DNA of 64,000 nt, from the NCBI GenBank assembly GCA_030533445.1, contig CM060073.1:37961428-38025427 (forward strand), in the 5' to 3' direction. The first letter of the stretch is position 1. Each line of letters starts with the position of its first letter. The notes under the pieces are model-generated. The model was not told where the DNA came from, did no database searches, and was given only the letters and a program-made list of their open reading frames with translations. Made by a program: the position numbers and the translations under genes. The stretch is from Cyprinodon diabolis. Taxonomy: Eukaryota > Chordata > Actinopteri > Cyprinodontiformes > Cyprinodontidae. Of this stretch, positions 24,029 to 38,170 are shown in pieces.

Positions 24029-25473
24029 GTGTGGGTTTTTTTTACCAAATGATTTAATCTGTTATGTTTAAGGCTTCAAAACTATAAATAGAAAGGAAGT
24101 CGATTCAGAAAAAAAACTCCACCTACAAGGTAAAGACTCAAGTTTCTGTGTGGCGCCATGAATGCCTACATTGAAACTCATTTCCTGAATCATTCAGCTG
24201 ATTGGACAGACTCCCTCCTCATATGACATCACTAGTTCAGGTGTTTTCCTTTCGCTCTGAAAAGGAGTTTCCTTCAGAGCAAAAGAAGAAAAACACTGCA
24301 GTAATCCTACATGATTCAGAGGAGTTTTAAAAGGGACATTTCAGGGTGTTTCTTTAAAAGCATCCTTGCTTAGAACATGGTTTCTTTATTATTTAGGTAA
24401 CTGGTTCAAAAGGTGCTTATAGTACAGTTAAAAGGTGTAAATACATATATTTATACATTTATATCAACGCAAGGATTTTTTTGATGCTTTTGAATTATTT
24501 TTCAATGGTAGACTTATTACATACAAAAAAAATGTGTTTTAAATTCAATAGAAATCTAACAATCAAATATTTTTAATTATACATACAAGTTTTAGTAAAT
24601 GTTGCTGGTTGCAGGAAAAAGGGATTTCAACAGACATGAGGTGAATGCTATTTCATAGCTGTAACGTTAGCTTCCTCTAACCATTTCATAAACAGTTTCA
24701 TAAACAAACTTTATCCTGTTTAAACACACAACCTCGTCAAAGTTAAACCTACCTGATCCAAATTTTATTTATTCAATTTATTTTCAAGAAAAACTTGTTG
24801 GTTAAGATGGTCTTCAATAGCCCAGAAACCCCAAGGACACAATTTAAAGTATGGAAAGGAAAATGGATGTCAGAGTTACTATTCAATGTAAGGGGAGCTT
24901 TATATGGACATTAATTAAGAGAGTCCTTGGCACATCCTCTACAACCAAACGCCATGTAGTGACACGTCAGATACCTTCTGGATGGAAATTTTACAGTGAG
25001 ACAAATGTTGAGCTATGTGGTGATAGTGACAAGATGAATGTTTGAAGAAGTACAGGTGAAGCTTTTCAACCTGAATACATTGTGCCAAATGTGAAGAGTG
25101 GCATAATCTCAATTTGAGGACCTGATTTTGCTTCCAGTGATGCTTGTGCAACACTAAAAGTACATTTACTGTAATTATCAAGAGGAACTAGCTCCAAGGT
25201 TTTTAGGTTCCCCTTAGAACTGGTTTCTGAATTAAATAAAGAGGTGAACAAGCTATCTAGGTTTATAAGTTGGCTCCTTGGCAGGAAATAATTTTTAATA
25301 AGAAGAATCCTATATCCTGATACCTTCTTATAGCTACAAATCTGTGTGAAACCTTTCTAAGCTATCTTGCCAAAATCATTGTTTAACCCTGAGATAAAGG
25401 AGTCTATATTATGATTTTATGAAAGGTTATGAAAGTGGCAATGTATTTCCATTTAAATGCATGTTTAACTTAC
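24029..25473. other. ADGRV1 intron, nothing recognised
   Basis: Between the Harbinger-type element and visible exon 8. AT-rich, only short random frames. Confidence 0.5.
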
Positions 25474-25652
25474 ACATCGCCATGCACCAGCCCGTACACA
25501 GCATGTATGGTCCAGCCGAAGCCACCAAGCAAAACAATAACCAGGACGATGATGACTAGAGCAGGAAGTCCCCAGCCTAAGAGAAAGTAGAGCAGGTAGC
25601 GCCGCTCTGTGTGCTCATCATTCATCACCAGAACCTGCCAGAAGTTCACTGC
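25474..25652 (-). CDS. adgrv1: ADGRV1 exon (visible exon 8): end of TM3, ICL2, TM4, ECL2
   Basis: Acceptor TTCCTCAG above 25652; donor GTAAGT below 25474. Phase 0 in, phase 2 out. It begins AVNFWQVLVMNDEHTERR, the bottom of TM3 and a charged second intracellular loop. TM4 (YLLYFLLGWGLPALVIIVLV) follows, and then the extracellular loop GGFGWTIHAVYGLVHGD. The loop runs into the next exon, where the disulfide cysteine sits. Confidence 0.94.
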
Positions 25653-28108
25653 CTGAGGAAACAGTTCAAGAAAAAGGCAAATTTACTGTAAAGAGGATTA
25701 AAGAAAATACTACGACACATGCACAAATAACTGGATAATACTCCTGATGCAAACAAAATAAATAAAAATACAGAATTAAAAGATCACAAAATGTGACCTT
25801 TAAAGCTATCTAGTTGGAAATACTTTGGGTTTTCATAGAAAGTGTGGAATAAAAATGCATACACACATTGCCTCTTACATCACACCCAAAACAACTTGTG
25901 TTTGCTTTGCAATTTAGACAGGATTTACCCATCTGTCTGATTTGCTAAGCCCTGCGCTGTTATGTAAGCAGACTTTCTGAACACCTGTTTGCAACTGCGA
26001 GGAGACTTCAGCAGCTTTTGATTCAGATGGACAAGAACAAAGTGCAAAGAGTCTTTTTACCTCACGAAACTGAGAGCAAAGCTTAGAGGAGCCTCAGGGT
26101 TATACAATATTCTTAGTGTATAACATAAACTGTAGGCAGGCCTGCGGGACTTTTGTGCAACTACAACATTTAAATTTACCTGAGATCCTCTATTGGAGCC
26201 TCTGCAGTCCAGAAACAGCTTTTCTGGCCCAAGATTGAATTTCTGTCATCACGCCAAAGTAAATTCTTCTGACCTGATACTGTCCCCACACACACACTGC
26301 TAATATTGATTCATTTCTTCTTCTGGGTGTAAGATTCAATAGCAAACTCTGATTTCAGCCACTTATCTAAAAGCAGCAACCTAATACCTGGGGAGGAATG
26401 AGTGGTGAGCTCTAACTGGAGCTAATAAAGACGACACTGGGGTTTCAGCACCACGTTGATGAAAGCTAGTATCTGGAGAACCTTTATTCTCAGTTCTTCT
26501 AACACATGACAATGTAGATATGTCATGAAATGATTGTTGTCTCCACGTAACACAGCTTCTTTTACTTGATCTGAGTCCTTTCTGGGTTAATTCTTTGTTT
26601 AAAATTCTTTCCACTGCTTAAATGAGCTGTTAACCTATTGATGAAAACCATGTGGCTCCGAAATCTTGTATGCGAGTCACACCTTACTTCAATTTAGTTT
26701 CACATTGTCTCTTCACAGAGTCTCTGAGGTCACCATCTGTGAATGTGTTTCATTCAGCTCATTGTGGAGTATATCTAATGAAGCTCCACAAATAACACAT
26801 TAGTTCCTTATCAAGACAAATCAGTTTCAAACATAACAATTGAAAGCTGGTAAACACAAGATGCATATCCGTTATCAGAAGGAAAACAGGGAAGACTTGT
26901 TAAAAATGTGCTCTTCTTTGAATGAATGAACATTTGAGAAATTATTACTATTTCACAGGTTTGACAAGTTTTTATCTCATTAGCTCATTATTGGGCAGTT
27001 TCTAATGAAAATTATTTGAGCTGATTTAAGATTGAAATTTTTTTTTTAACCAAAATAAGTTTCTTACTGTAAGACCTGCTTGAATTTACTCTTTATTAAG
27101 TTCAAAGGTTAGTAAGTGTAGATTTGAGGTATTTTTGTTTGTTTTAGCTCTTTTCAATAACTAAAAAAAGAACATTAACAAGATGCTCACATTCATCTTA
27201 CAAGGCTGGATTCAAGCTTGGAGTGTAGGAAGGTAATTCCATCATTTCTGATCCCAAATTCTCCATATAGTCAGTGATAAACCCTACTCTTTGGGAGTTA
27301 AAAATGACAACCTGGAGGATAGAGTTCAGTGCCTCAGGGTGGAGATATGAAGTTCCCTCTGAATGCAGAATCCCATCTATGAACTGTACATCTCTGCACT
27401 GAAATTTGCTTGTTTTTCCAGTGAGGAGGAATCTTCCCCATGCAGCTACAATGCTTCACCAAAAGCTATTTAGTGTTAAAAGAGATGATTTGGCATGTTT
27501 TTCATACTTTACACCTATTTAACCCCAAAGGAAGTTAACCTACCACTGCATTTCCATTAATGTAAAAAGATAAATAGCTTTCCAAAGGTTGCCAAGATTG
27601 ATAGCAATGTCAGCAAACACCAAACCGGTTCTGCACCATAAACTAGGTCGATTTTTTATATGAAATTTATTTAACAAGGGACACTAAGTGAGAGGAAAGG
27701 TAGAAGTTCAAGAAGCTATTTAACAAATATATGCTGATAATTGTCTGCAATGTCTGTGGACAGCAAGAGAGTCATAGAGACTGATTCTATCAACTGACAG
27801 GTTACATGAAAGCTTAACAGCAAAGTTTTGCTTTGTGCACCGCTATGGCGTTCAGCTTGTGCATTTTAAGAAAGATAGATTCATAAATCTTGCCAGAATT
27901 TTGTGAAATAAAGTTATGGTAAACACCTATCATTTGTAACATTAATTCACATGAAAAAGGCTGATATTATAAACCACCCTAATCACTGACAGAAGAGTCT
28001 TAAGGCATTTAAAAACACCTATTAGATTATTATTTTGTTTTTTCAAAACGTTTGTAAAATAAAATTTTGAGCATAAAATCTCTGTTATTTAATTTAAATT
28101 TGTGTTAC
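25653..28108. other. ADGRV1 intron, nothing recognised
   Basis: 2.5-kb intron between visible exons 7 and 8. No gene, RNA or clear repeat seen. Confidence 0.5.
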
Positions 28109-28225
28109 CTGTATGAGCATCCAGAAAAACTGGCTCAGATAGAAATAGTGGCAGAACAGTGCCAGGGTAGCACAGCTGTCATCTGAGAATATGGGACCAC
28201 GGAAAGCTGATACCAGGAAACATAT
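28109..28225 (-). CDS. adgrv1: ADGRV1 exon (visible exon 7): TM2 end, ECL1, TM3
   Basis: A 117-bp exon, exactly 39 codons, with acceptor TTTCTACAG above 28225 and donor GTAACA below 28109; phase 0 at both ends. It reads ICFLVSAFRG (end of TM2), FSDDSC with the conserved TM3-top cysteine, then ATLALFCHYFYLSQFFWMLI. The exon is too short to stand out as an open frame and was found by reading between its neighbours. Confidence 0.92.
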
Positions 28226-31200
28226 CTGTAGAAACAAAAAGAGGAAAGAAGACATTTATGACTAAATAAAAAGCTTTTGTTCTTGAAGTCTTTCAGCAGT
28301 TTGCATCAATAAAACATCTCACATTGTGAACAGATTATGCTGATTATGCTTTTCTGTTAGTTTTACTGTTTGCTATAATTCTAAAAGATCTCCTTTACAG
28401 AAATCCTTTCTGCACAATGCAGTAGGATACAACCAGACACAATTTAAACAATGGTAAAAAATATTTCCGTGTCCTCCCACACTGCTGAACATGGAGGTAT
28501 TGCAAGTGGAAGCTTTTAAATATTGTAATTTTAGAGAAGCGTTGCGTTAATCCATCCAATTCAGAGATACAGCACGAAAGCTGGATGGAGTCTGGATGAA
28601 AGAGTTAGCATTCATGCTTTAAGGTGAAAACTTGTTTACATGGGAGGCCAACATTTTGAGGGCAGCGAAAAATGCTGCTGCTTAGCTTGTCTGTTACAGA
28701 GCTATATTCACCCTTTGGATGGAAGCAGTTGTTACATAACAGACCGTCTGCTGGCCCCCGGCCTGCTCAATGGAGCAGGAGGAGCATGAATGGTAGACAG
28801 CAACAGGAAGTTTCGAACTTAGTCACTTTTTTCCAAAAATATTAATTCATCTCCACTTCTGCATTTCCATTTTTGCCAAAAGAGGAAAGTACATGATTAC
28901 AACTACTCACATTTCAATAATTTACGTAAAACATGATGATATGAAGTAGCTTTCACTTTTATTATATGTTATGTAACAATAATATATAAGCCTTCATTTT
29001 AAAGTGCATCCTGTTTTCTTCCCTTTCTGTGTACTTTGTTTCTTTTTTCTGACATAATTTAAGGGATTCTTCACCAGCATAATATAAATGGTCCGACATA
29101 ATAAAAAATGGTCATTACTCAATTTTACCCTCCTCTAAACTCCTCCATGCATCTGATAATTAAGAGGAAAATTAATACACTCTTTATTTTTGTTGTTTTT
29201 ATTTTAATCCCTTAAAAGATCCTGAGTCAGTTTCCTGTGCATGTTACGAGCGGTGCCAAGGGGATGTAAGAGGGAGGGATGGCACAGGATGGGAACTCGT
29301 GACTGAACGGCCTGGAATTGTGCCTGAGTTGAGAGGCTGGCCAGGTAGGCTATGGGAGCAAACATTGTGCAATGAAACTGTGTTTGCTAGCAGAAAATTG
29401 CAATTTCTAAGAGGACAAGTTGTGACAACCATCTTTTCTAAGAAAAACACAGAAAAAAAGACAGAAAAACTAAACAGAACACTGCACACATAAATGTGAA
29501 ATCTTTTTCCAATCAATAAATGTACACAATCTTTGACTCAAACTCTCACTCTGTTGGCTGAGTAATCGGGCTAGTTATTATTTAATTGTGAATCTACAAC
29601 ACTATGAAACACAATAACATACATATCCAACAACCCCAATAGTCTGAAAAAACCTGCCTATATCTTGTGACACAGTCATATAGTAGATAAAGGAAAAAAT
29701 ATAACTGATGGCAAAGGTCAAAGAAAAAACTATTTACCCTATTTTGAACCAAGGCTTTAGCATGTGACTGCCTTCAATAAATGAATGAGACAATGTGTCT
29801 GTGCCTTAAACATACCATAAAGAGGGCAAACAGCAGAACACTCATTCATCCACTTTGCAAACACATCCAAAAGGCACAAATCTACACTTCATTTTAAACA
29901 TTGACTTTGTTCTTAACATGTTGCTTCAGTATTTTTATATTTAAGTAATATCTGCATGTATTTCATTTTTTTTTTTTTTATTAACACGTGTAATGCCAAT
30001 TGCACCAGTTTCTCTTGCAGCAAAATATCTAAAAAACATGAGGGTGTTTTTATGCTTACAATCTTTCGATTTACCTCATTATGACTAAATAATTTAATAT
30101 TCATTTTATCAGACCATAAGATATTCATCATTTTGGTCCCTTAGTTTATTAGCAAACTACACAAAGTCCAGTGGTTTCTTTTTAACTCTTTTGGAATTGC
30201 TATGACATGGATGACTGAGAATCTTCACCAGCATTTAAAAAAGTGTATATTGCAAAAATGCATGGAACCAATTGCATCATGCAATTACTAGCATCTAAAA
30301 TAATACTACCCAAATAATGATTTCCTAAATAATAAAAATAATAACATTGCAAAAAAAAGCTAGAGTGGCTGGAGTAACACAGCACTGACCCAATTTCTCT
30401 CTTGCTATGCACGGGTAGTCAGCTGGCTGCAATAAAAGGGTCAAGATTTGTGGGAAAGATACATTTGGCTCTTGAAATGTTTCAGGTCACGTTGCATTAC
30501 TAAAGGACATCAGCAAGCTAAGTGGAGTACACTATGTTTAGATGGTTGGCTGCAGCAGCAAATTGCCCTTTTAACTAATTGGGTTTTTATTTTAGTTAAA
30601 TTATCAAAGTTAATAAATCAAACTTTTGAAATGAAAATATCAATAAATTGGTGTAATTATTATTTCTATATCAGTCCATGTTTTGAAAAAAATCTACATA
30701 TGGCAGGGTCATTATTCCATCCTAGAGGAAAATAAAAAATTATGTTACACTTTTATCTCACGTTTTTCGGTAAATATAATACATTAAATGATTTTTTTCC
30801 AGAGAGAACAGATTTAGGAGATTTCTTAGAACCTATTTATACAGAAAAACAGCAAGATTTAGAAATTTAATAGGGAGGTGGCAAAGGATGAAGGGTTAAA
30901 CCCACTCAAACTGTATTTAGAAAAAACTGAACTGAAAGGAGTAAATATACTCATATTTGTACTTCAGCTGTGCAGCTTGAGCAGCTTTACTTAATTCAGC
31001 GTGTGGAGAGCAATATCTTAGAGCTGAAGGTGTCACAGATATCTCCGTTGTTTTTGTGTATTAGTTACAGTTGCTTAGTAGATACAAGAATCATAGCAGG
31101 CATTGTTTGGTCCATAGTTAAAAGTAACAGAATTATGTGCATGTTAGCCTGATAACAATAGTGACCTGCTAAAAAGGTGGGGCAATAAGGCATAGAGGTC

Positions 31201-34200
31201 CCAGGTGGAGATCATATGAATATCTGTTGCTCTCATTTAAGCTTTGTGTTTCTTTTTTTGTTTTGTTTATGGAACCGGGAATCCATCTGTCTCGCTGCTC
31301 AGGCTCCAGGCGTTTTCAAAGTAGACAATGGAAGGTGGTGCATTGTGGTCAAAATGTACAAAAGTTTAGACTTTGAAACCACTTTACATATTACTGTGTT
31401 ATACCATACTAATAACACAAAATATTAATATGATGTCCTATACTCAGTATAAAACATTTACTACAGCATTATTTTTTCCCTATCATTTCTTACAATGATA
31501 ATGTCCGATATGTATTTAGATGGATCGATTACAATACAGGAACAAACCATTGATGATTAATAAGTTGTATAAAAGGTGTGCTGCCTAACACCTAGCATTA
31601 ATATTATAGCAAATTACTAAATTAGAAAACATTTTAGTAATGAAGTCATATTATTGGTTTCGATTACTTTAGATAAGATCACTTTTAATTTGATTTTGTT
31701 AACTGGGTCAAAAGAAAAATAAATACAATTTCCACCAGCTAAATGTGCAGAGCCTGAGATGCAAACATTGAATAGTCTCACTTAAAAGAAGTAAAAATGC
31801 AATGGAAACTGTTGGTTCACTACACAGTGATGCAAGCTTTGATTAACAAATTAATGAGTGAAACACACATAGTTAAAAAAAAAACAACTATTTATTGCAG
31901 CTGTTGGTTGCATCTCTTCCCCTCCAGGTTAATTGTAGGGCTGATCGATAGGCCTCATGCCCATGCAAAGTTTACTAGTGCAGCTAAAAATAGCATAGAC
32001 CGGATGCAGTGCATCTTTGAGAGATGATGCCTGCATAGCCATTCAAACCTATCCAGAAGACTTTCTGTTTCTTCTTCTGAATCCTCTTTTACCTTGCCTG
32101 CTTTATCCTAGATTTTCTCCCTTATCCTCCCTACTCCATCTTTACATATCATCTCCCCTCCTCCTCTCTCCCCTTGCTTCTACTTCACCTCCCCCTTCTT
32201 CCTAACAGCTACCGGTTTGATCTAGCTGGTTCCAGCATCAGCCTGCATACAGGGTGTTTTCTTCTTTGCCTTTGTTGAGATTTAGCAGAAAAAAAGCTAC
32301 AATTATGCTTTAATTATTATAATCTTCATATTTCTCATCACGGGACACCAGTGGGGCTCAAACTCTCTTTTACAATTCTGAATTTTTGACTGTTCTCACG
32401 AGGTATAGAATACAAAACGCTGCATAGGATTCTCAGCTCTTTTAAAATGTTTCACATTTATTCATGTTACACTCATAGTCTTGTGGGTAGAGCCACACAA
32501 GATTTGCAAATTTAGAGACCTATTTATTTTTTTAGGCATTCCTCTTTTCAAAATATCTCAACTCAGTCAGACTGTATGGAGAAAAATATGCAATCAATAA
32601 TTTTAAGTTTCTACAGATTTCTCTCCGAACTTTGACTGGCCCACATTGTAACAAATAAATATGCATTGGTTGCTCTGGCTGTATGCTGGTGAAGATTCTC
32701 AGTCATCCAGGTCATTTCAAAAATCCACTTGGAAATAACGTTCAGTGGATTGTTTTTTTTTAGCATTTCGAATATTTTGGCACTTCAAATATGTTTTTTT
32801 TAATGATCGTCTTTTATTAAGTTCCATGTATCTCCCCTGTGAACTCTTCAAAGGTTCTGTTTTTACAACAAAAAATAAATAAATAAATAATTTCACTCTT
32901 CCAATGTGACTTTTTTGAGTCCAACAAAGCAAATGTATGCTAGAATGTTAAATATTTGTATTTTCCGGTTAAGAGAACCTCTTACCACATATTTGTCACA
33001 TCACCTTGGTTGTTAATGGAAAATTGCAAATGGGAATTCTTTTTTTGGACATATGTGGCTTTCATTTGAAAGTAGGGTGACAGAAAATGGGATTGATAAA
33101 GAGCAGGGGAAAGACACACAGTAAAGGTTAATGGGCCTGGTCTCATTGAAAACTAAATTTTTACCCCTTTACCACTTCCGCACCCGGCAAATGGCAATTC
33201 TTATGGCTTTCTTCCAACATGCGGCTATAAAGACTGAGTTACACATACTGCAGGTGGACTCACATGATGACTTAATATTGTTAGTAAAAGCTTTTATTTT
33301 GAAAATTTTGAGATTTACATTTTGATGTACATAGCGGCTACATGAGAGGGTTTCTGCAGCATGCACAAGTGTCATGCAGTAGTTGTGTAAGGTCATGCAG
33401 CAGAACTAAAGTTCACAGGTGTTTTTGGTTAAATCTTGCATTGAGTCACAGATGCTGAACAACCTGTCGGCAAATAAATACCCACCCCCTTGTGGTCTGT
33501 TTTACCTCCAAACAAGCACAGCGCAGCACCTTCGCTTGCTTACGTGAGTACACACACAGCAGAAGTGGAACAGCGTACCACTGTGTTCCTGCATGTAACC
33601 AAGCCCGCATCTAGAACTTTCACCCCAGTTCTGGGATCAACTGATGTATTTCTCGAAACAAATTATGTACCAAATAAGGAAGGTTTCTTCATGATCCTGT
33701 GAGACATGAAGTGTGGAAGACAATCATAACAGGATGAACTAGTGTCAGCAATTTCATGTCATAAACAATTTTATTCTAGGAGATTTTAAACATCTCTCAG
33801 AATCACATTTTTTGATAATTTCTGCATAAAGCATTCTCTTAGTTTGTGCATTTCAAACAACGCTTGCACACAAGCAGGGCCCACCATGCTATTTTTACTT
33901 TAACCCAACCATTTGTTATAATGCATGCTTTGAGATGCCACTGGTAACACTCACTCCTCCATATGTAAACTCTAAGCTGCACCACCCACATGAGGCACAT
34001 TTAGCTCCATTCCAGTAGGCCTTCTCTTACTCCCATTATGCCACTAAAAGAGTAGCTTGCTTGCTTTTTCATCACACCAGGAGCACTGTTGGGAAGGATC
34101 TTAAATTTCCTTCCTCAACATCTGGAGGGAAGCAGGCAGAGGTCTCTTTTGCAGCGCAAACGTGTGCAGACAGATCCATGTGTATCTGTACAGCTATAAA

Positions 34201-35589
34201 AACACTGAAAGCAGCTGTCCAAGGTCAGCCCCTTGAACAAACACAGTAGGCCTGCTGTGGCCTTCCACAGACCTCTATGTGTGAGTGTGCACTTTAGCTG
34301 GGCTGAAGCATTAAGTCTGGCTGCTTTGTTGAGCTAAGGGTAATGATGAATAAAACTTTTCTGCTTTAATTCCAAATCAGGAGCAGAAATTCACATTTTC
34401 TTGTATAAGCATCCCTACCTCTAGAAATGTTAATGTTAAATTAAATTACAAAAATCAAGTGAGTTGATCTACTGTATATTCTTCTATTGGAGTCCCAGCT
34501 GTATGTCTGCTGAAAAGTAAACTTCCCCCCTGATTTCAAGTGCTTTGCAACCTAGAGGTTCTTCTGCCGGTTTTTGGCTCCATATTTCTTTGAGTCAGCT
34601 CTGTCCTGGTTACCTGTCCAAGCTGGTAACCAAAAAAGGAATTCCTCAGTATTGGGAATCATTTTTGCCTGCTTGTCGGATCCATTTTTTCCAAACATTG
34701 TCAGTCAGTTAGGTTAGCAATTATGGTACACACTTCCTATTTTGGATCATGGCTTAAATAGTGCTTCCCAAGATATTCAAAGCTTAGATGTGTCATAACA
34801 TAACTTTAATTTACCAAACAGCTTACTTTCTGAAGATAAAAAGTTTAAGATTCAGGGCCATCCAAGATGAGGGGGGTTGAAGACAAATACACAACACACT
34901 TTTTAAGATACTGAAAAGCTAACAATCATAAACCATTTTCATTTCCGCTCACAATCTTGCACACTTTGTGTTGCTCTATGATACTGGAAATCAAAATAAA
35001 CACAATGAAGTTTTAGATGTAAAGTGACAAGTATTAATACTTTTACAACGCGCTGTAAAATGCTGCATGGGTTGTCTGATAAGTTAGAATTTTTGGATGG
35101 CAGCTTTTATTTCAAAGTGACACTTTTTTAGTTTAGAGTTTATCAGTATATCTTGAGTGTTTTACAGAAACAACAAAATTCAACAGGCCTTTTACCCAAG
35201 ACATGTCTATGATCTGTCAATAGGAGGATTTGAAGCCAATCGGTCCCTGAGCATGGATGATTTAGATTTAATCAGTGCTAGAGCTGAGATAAAATGCCAT
35301 GAGCCCCATAAAAACCTGGCTCTTTAATCTCTTGAGCTAACTCAGACTAAATGAACAAACTGATTGAAAAACAAAATTAAGTATAAACTGTTTCACACTT
35401 TAAGTTTAATCCCCTTTAATTCACTTATTGCAGATTTCCATTTACCAGAGAGACTTTTGAATGCTAATGAGCTCAGTTTATCCCAGGTTTAATCGCCACA
35501 GGTGCATTTATTCAAACAACAAAAGCTGAAGCAGTTGACTCATGCAATTTTCATCAATGCAGTAATTTTCAAGTCAGTGCCAAAAAGGG
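28226..35589. other. ADGRV1 intron, first part
   Basis: Part of the 18.2-kb intron between visible exons 6 and 7. It contains a perfect 27-bp inverted repeat pair (30208-30234 and 32683-32709) and a pyrimidine-rich tract on the plus strand (about 32045-32208). Otherwise AT-rich with no recognised gene. Confidence 0.55.
30208..32709. repeat. Inverted repeat pair, 27 bp arms 2.45 kb apart
   Basis: TGGATGACTGAGAATCTTCA begins the left arm (30208-30234). The right arm (32683-32709) is its exact reverse complement over 27 bp, and similarity extends a few bases outward with one mismatch. The arm sequence resembles a motif frequent in fish repeats, so these are either two dispersed copies in opposite orientation or the ends of one element. 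Confidence 0.75.
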
Positions 35590-36560
35590 TTTAGTCATAA
35601 AACGGAGGAGCTCTCAGGGTAATCATTGATCAGTCACTTCATTTAAGGCTGTTGGTATTGGGCTCTAGCCATAGAGCTATAGTGACCCCTACAGGCTATT
35701 CTTTTAATAGAGACATAGCTTTGATTTAAAAAAGTTAGAAACTGATTTAAGTTTACAAGTCTGCAGATCTGGAATGACCATCCATTAATCCAGGCTATAG
35801 TGTTTCTTTCCTGATACTTACGTTTATGTGCACTTAAAGGCAATTACTAACTCAGCCTTTTATCACCTGAAGAAACTCATTCATGCATTTCTCTTTAGTA
35901 GAATTGATTACTGCAACAGTGTCTTCAAAGGTTTGTCTAAAAAGTTATTTAGAAAGCTGCAGCTGATCCAAAACACTGCTGCCTGTGTTCTCATGAGAAC
36001 TTAGGATCTAGAGCACATCAGCCCCATTCTGCAGTCCTTATGCTGGCTCCCTGTAGCTCAGAGAATAGAATTTAAAATTCTCTGTTAGTCTATAAATCCC
36101 TGATGGGATAAGGACCTAAATACATGACAGATTGGTTGTCAGTGTATCAACCTTTCCAGACCACTTAGGTCTTCTACTGTAGTTCCAGCCTATTCTGTTC
36201 ACCCAGAACTAGAACCAAACATGGAGAAGACGCATTTATTACCTATGTTCCACTTATCTGGAACAAACTTTCAGAAGACTGTAAAAGAGGCTGAAAGTCT
36301 GAGTTTTTTTAAGTCAGTTAAAAACCTATTTGTTTAGAACTGTTGAAGTTAAACTGTTAACTGAGGTAATATTAGTTTAAGATAGTGGTCCAACTGTTTT
36401 ATTTGTCTTATTTCCTGCTTTTATCATGGTTTTATTTTCATTTGCTTGTATTCTGCTTTTTTTGTCTTCAATTTTAATTTTTAATTCATGTAAAACACTT
36501 TCAATTGTCCTTGTGTTGCATTGAGCAATACAAATAAACAATGCCTTGCCTTACTAATCT
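35590..36560 (+). mobile_element. L2-like LINE 3' end, degenerate
   Basis: About 35865-36010 reads in one plus frame as FYHLKKLIHAFLFSRIDYCN and then KLFRKLQLIQNTAACVL. This is the C-terminal RT region typical of L2-clade non-LTR elements in fish (the RIDYCNS and QNxAARVL-like motifs). Stops follow (after about 36000), then an AT-rich 3' region ending near 36555 with CCTTGCCTTA repeats. The block at 35605-35640 (GGGTAATCATTGATCAGTC) looks like the preceding RT segment, separated by about 190 bp of foreign sequence. Confidence 0.75.
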
Positions 36561-37480
36561 TACAAAGATCATGTTGGTGTGTGTGTGTATAAAGTGTCAA
36601 TTTTTTAAAGAGTTCCCTGGAATACATGAAGGTTTTCCAATAGATCAAAACTAAAATCATGCTAAGGAAAAACTGAAGAGACTCTAAACAAAAACGAAGA
36701 GAGGGACCGGTCTAAACCAGGAGTCATTTCACTCAGAGCTATCTTAGATTACGCTGAAAGATGTTTCCTTCCTGTATTTAAGACTTCCTGATTCACTGAG
36801 GAAGTTAGGCGGCTCTCCATTTTCTATTTTAGACTATGTACACCGCCCTTCTAAATCCACACGTACAATTTCACTTCCCTTATTTTTTTAATGCAGCAGA
36901 CATGCCATGTCATTTTAATACAGTAGGTTAAACTTTAACGAAAAAAAAAACAGAAAAAAGATTCAGTATTAATAATATAAGAGTTTCTGTAATATAAGAA
37001 CTGTAAAACTTCCTGACTGCCCCCTTTTCAAAACTGCTGCAAAACATCATGTCCGAGTGGCAACATCGGTGACCTAGACAGGTTCATGGTAAACATTTAG
37101 TAAACCTCCAAAGTTCAGCCAACTCAGCACACGAGACTCTGCCAAGACAAACTATGGAAAACCAAAAATAGAGCAGAACGTGGAGGACTTTGAGAAGCTC
37201 ACAAATTCATTGACCCAGAAGCTCTGGTTCATCAGGTCTCTGACGAACTAAATGACTCGGAAGTTAGATGAAAGATGGATGTTTCTGCAGTGCTGGGTGA
37301 TTTTCAAAACGTAGCTGAATATCCACTGCTATTTATTTTAACCTATGTGTATAGGAGACTGGACAACATAAATGATAGGAACAGCTTGATCACATGGGCC
37401 CCTGATTGATTTACAGTGGCCTTATGTAATAAAAAAATCTTAACACTTCATATGTGTAATCATTAACTGTATGATATGGT
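36561..37480. other. ADGRV1 intron, nothing recognised
   Basis: No gene or clear repeat seen between the LINE tail and the Tc1 fossil. Confidence 0.5.
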
Positions 37481-38170
37481 ACCTTGCAAAATAATTATAA
37501 AATCTCTTGCACTTTATTAAGTTACAAACACAAAATTCACTGTATTTTAAATGGATTTTATCCACAAGACCTACAAAGAGAGGAGCTTATTGTAATGTGT
37601 TCAATCATTGTTTATGTGACTGTATTTAGAAAGAACAAATTTGCAGCTTTATTATTTCCCATCTAATTCTATTTCTAATGTATATCTAGAACCTCCCCAT
37701 CTTTCTATAGCACTTTTGTCAACATGAGTTTTTTGCACAGTGTAGTTGTGCTTTAAAAATGCATTTGGGTTGAGAAAAGGCGAAAAAGATTTCGTCCCAC
37801 AGCATGATGCTACCACCATAATGTACAGTGTGAACGGTGTGAGTCTCCAGTCGGATTAAACTTTTGGATGTTGGTCATAAAGCTCCATGTTTGTCTCAGC
37901 TGTTTTTCACTCAAGGATTTTCTTTCACGTTTGTTGTTTCCTTTGCATGACTTGTTGCCACCATGTTTGCTTATATTTTTCTCCGAACGCTGGTCTTCCT
38001 TTGCATGTAAACACTTTTAATTTCCGATTGGCATATTGAAAATTGCCCTATGAGATGTTCAAAAGGAATATTGGAGTATATTGGAATGTGCTGCTGAACA
38101 ATTTCATCACCGATCTGTGTTTCTAGGTCCTAATGTAAATAGAAAAGTCATAAGTTGATTAAATATCATG
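37481..38170 (-). mobile_element. Old Tc1-like fossil
   Basis: Highly decayed copy. The recognisable core is CCCACAGCATGATGCTACCA (37797-37816), the reverse complement of a transposase block common to fish Tc1-like elements. GGCATATTGAAAATTGCCCT (38030-38049) and a downstream region in the expected order follow. No usable frame remains. Boundaries are approximate. Confidence 0.55.
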
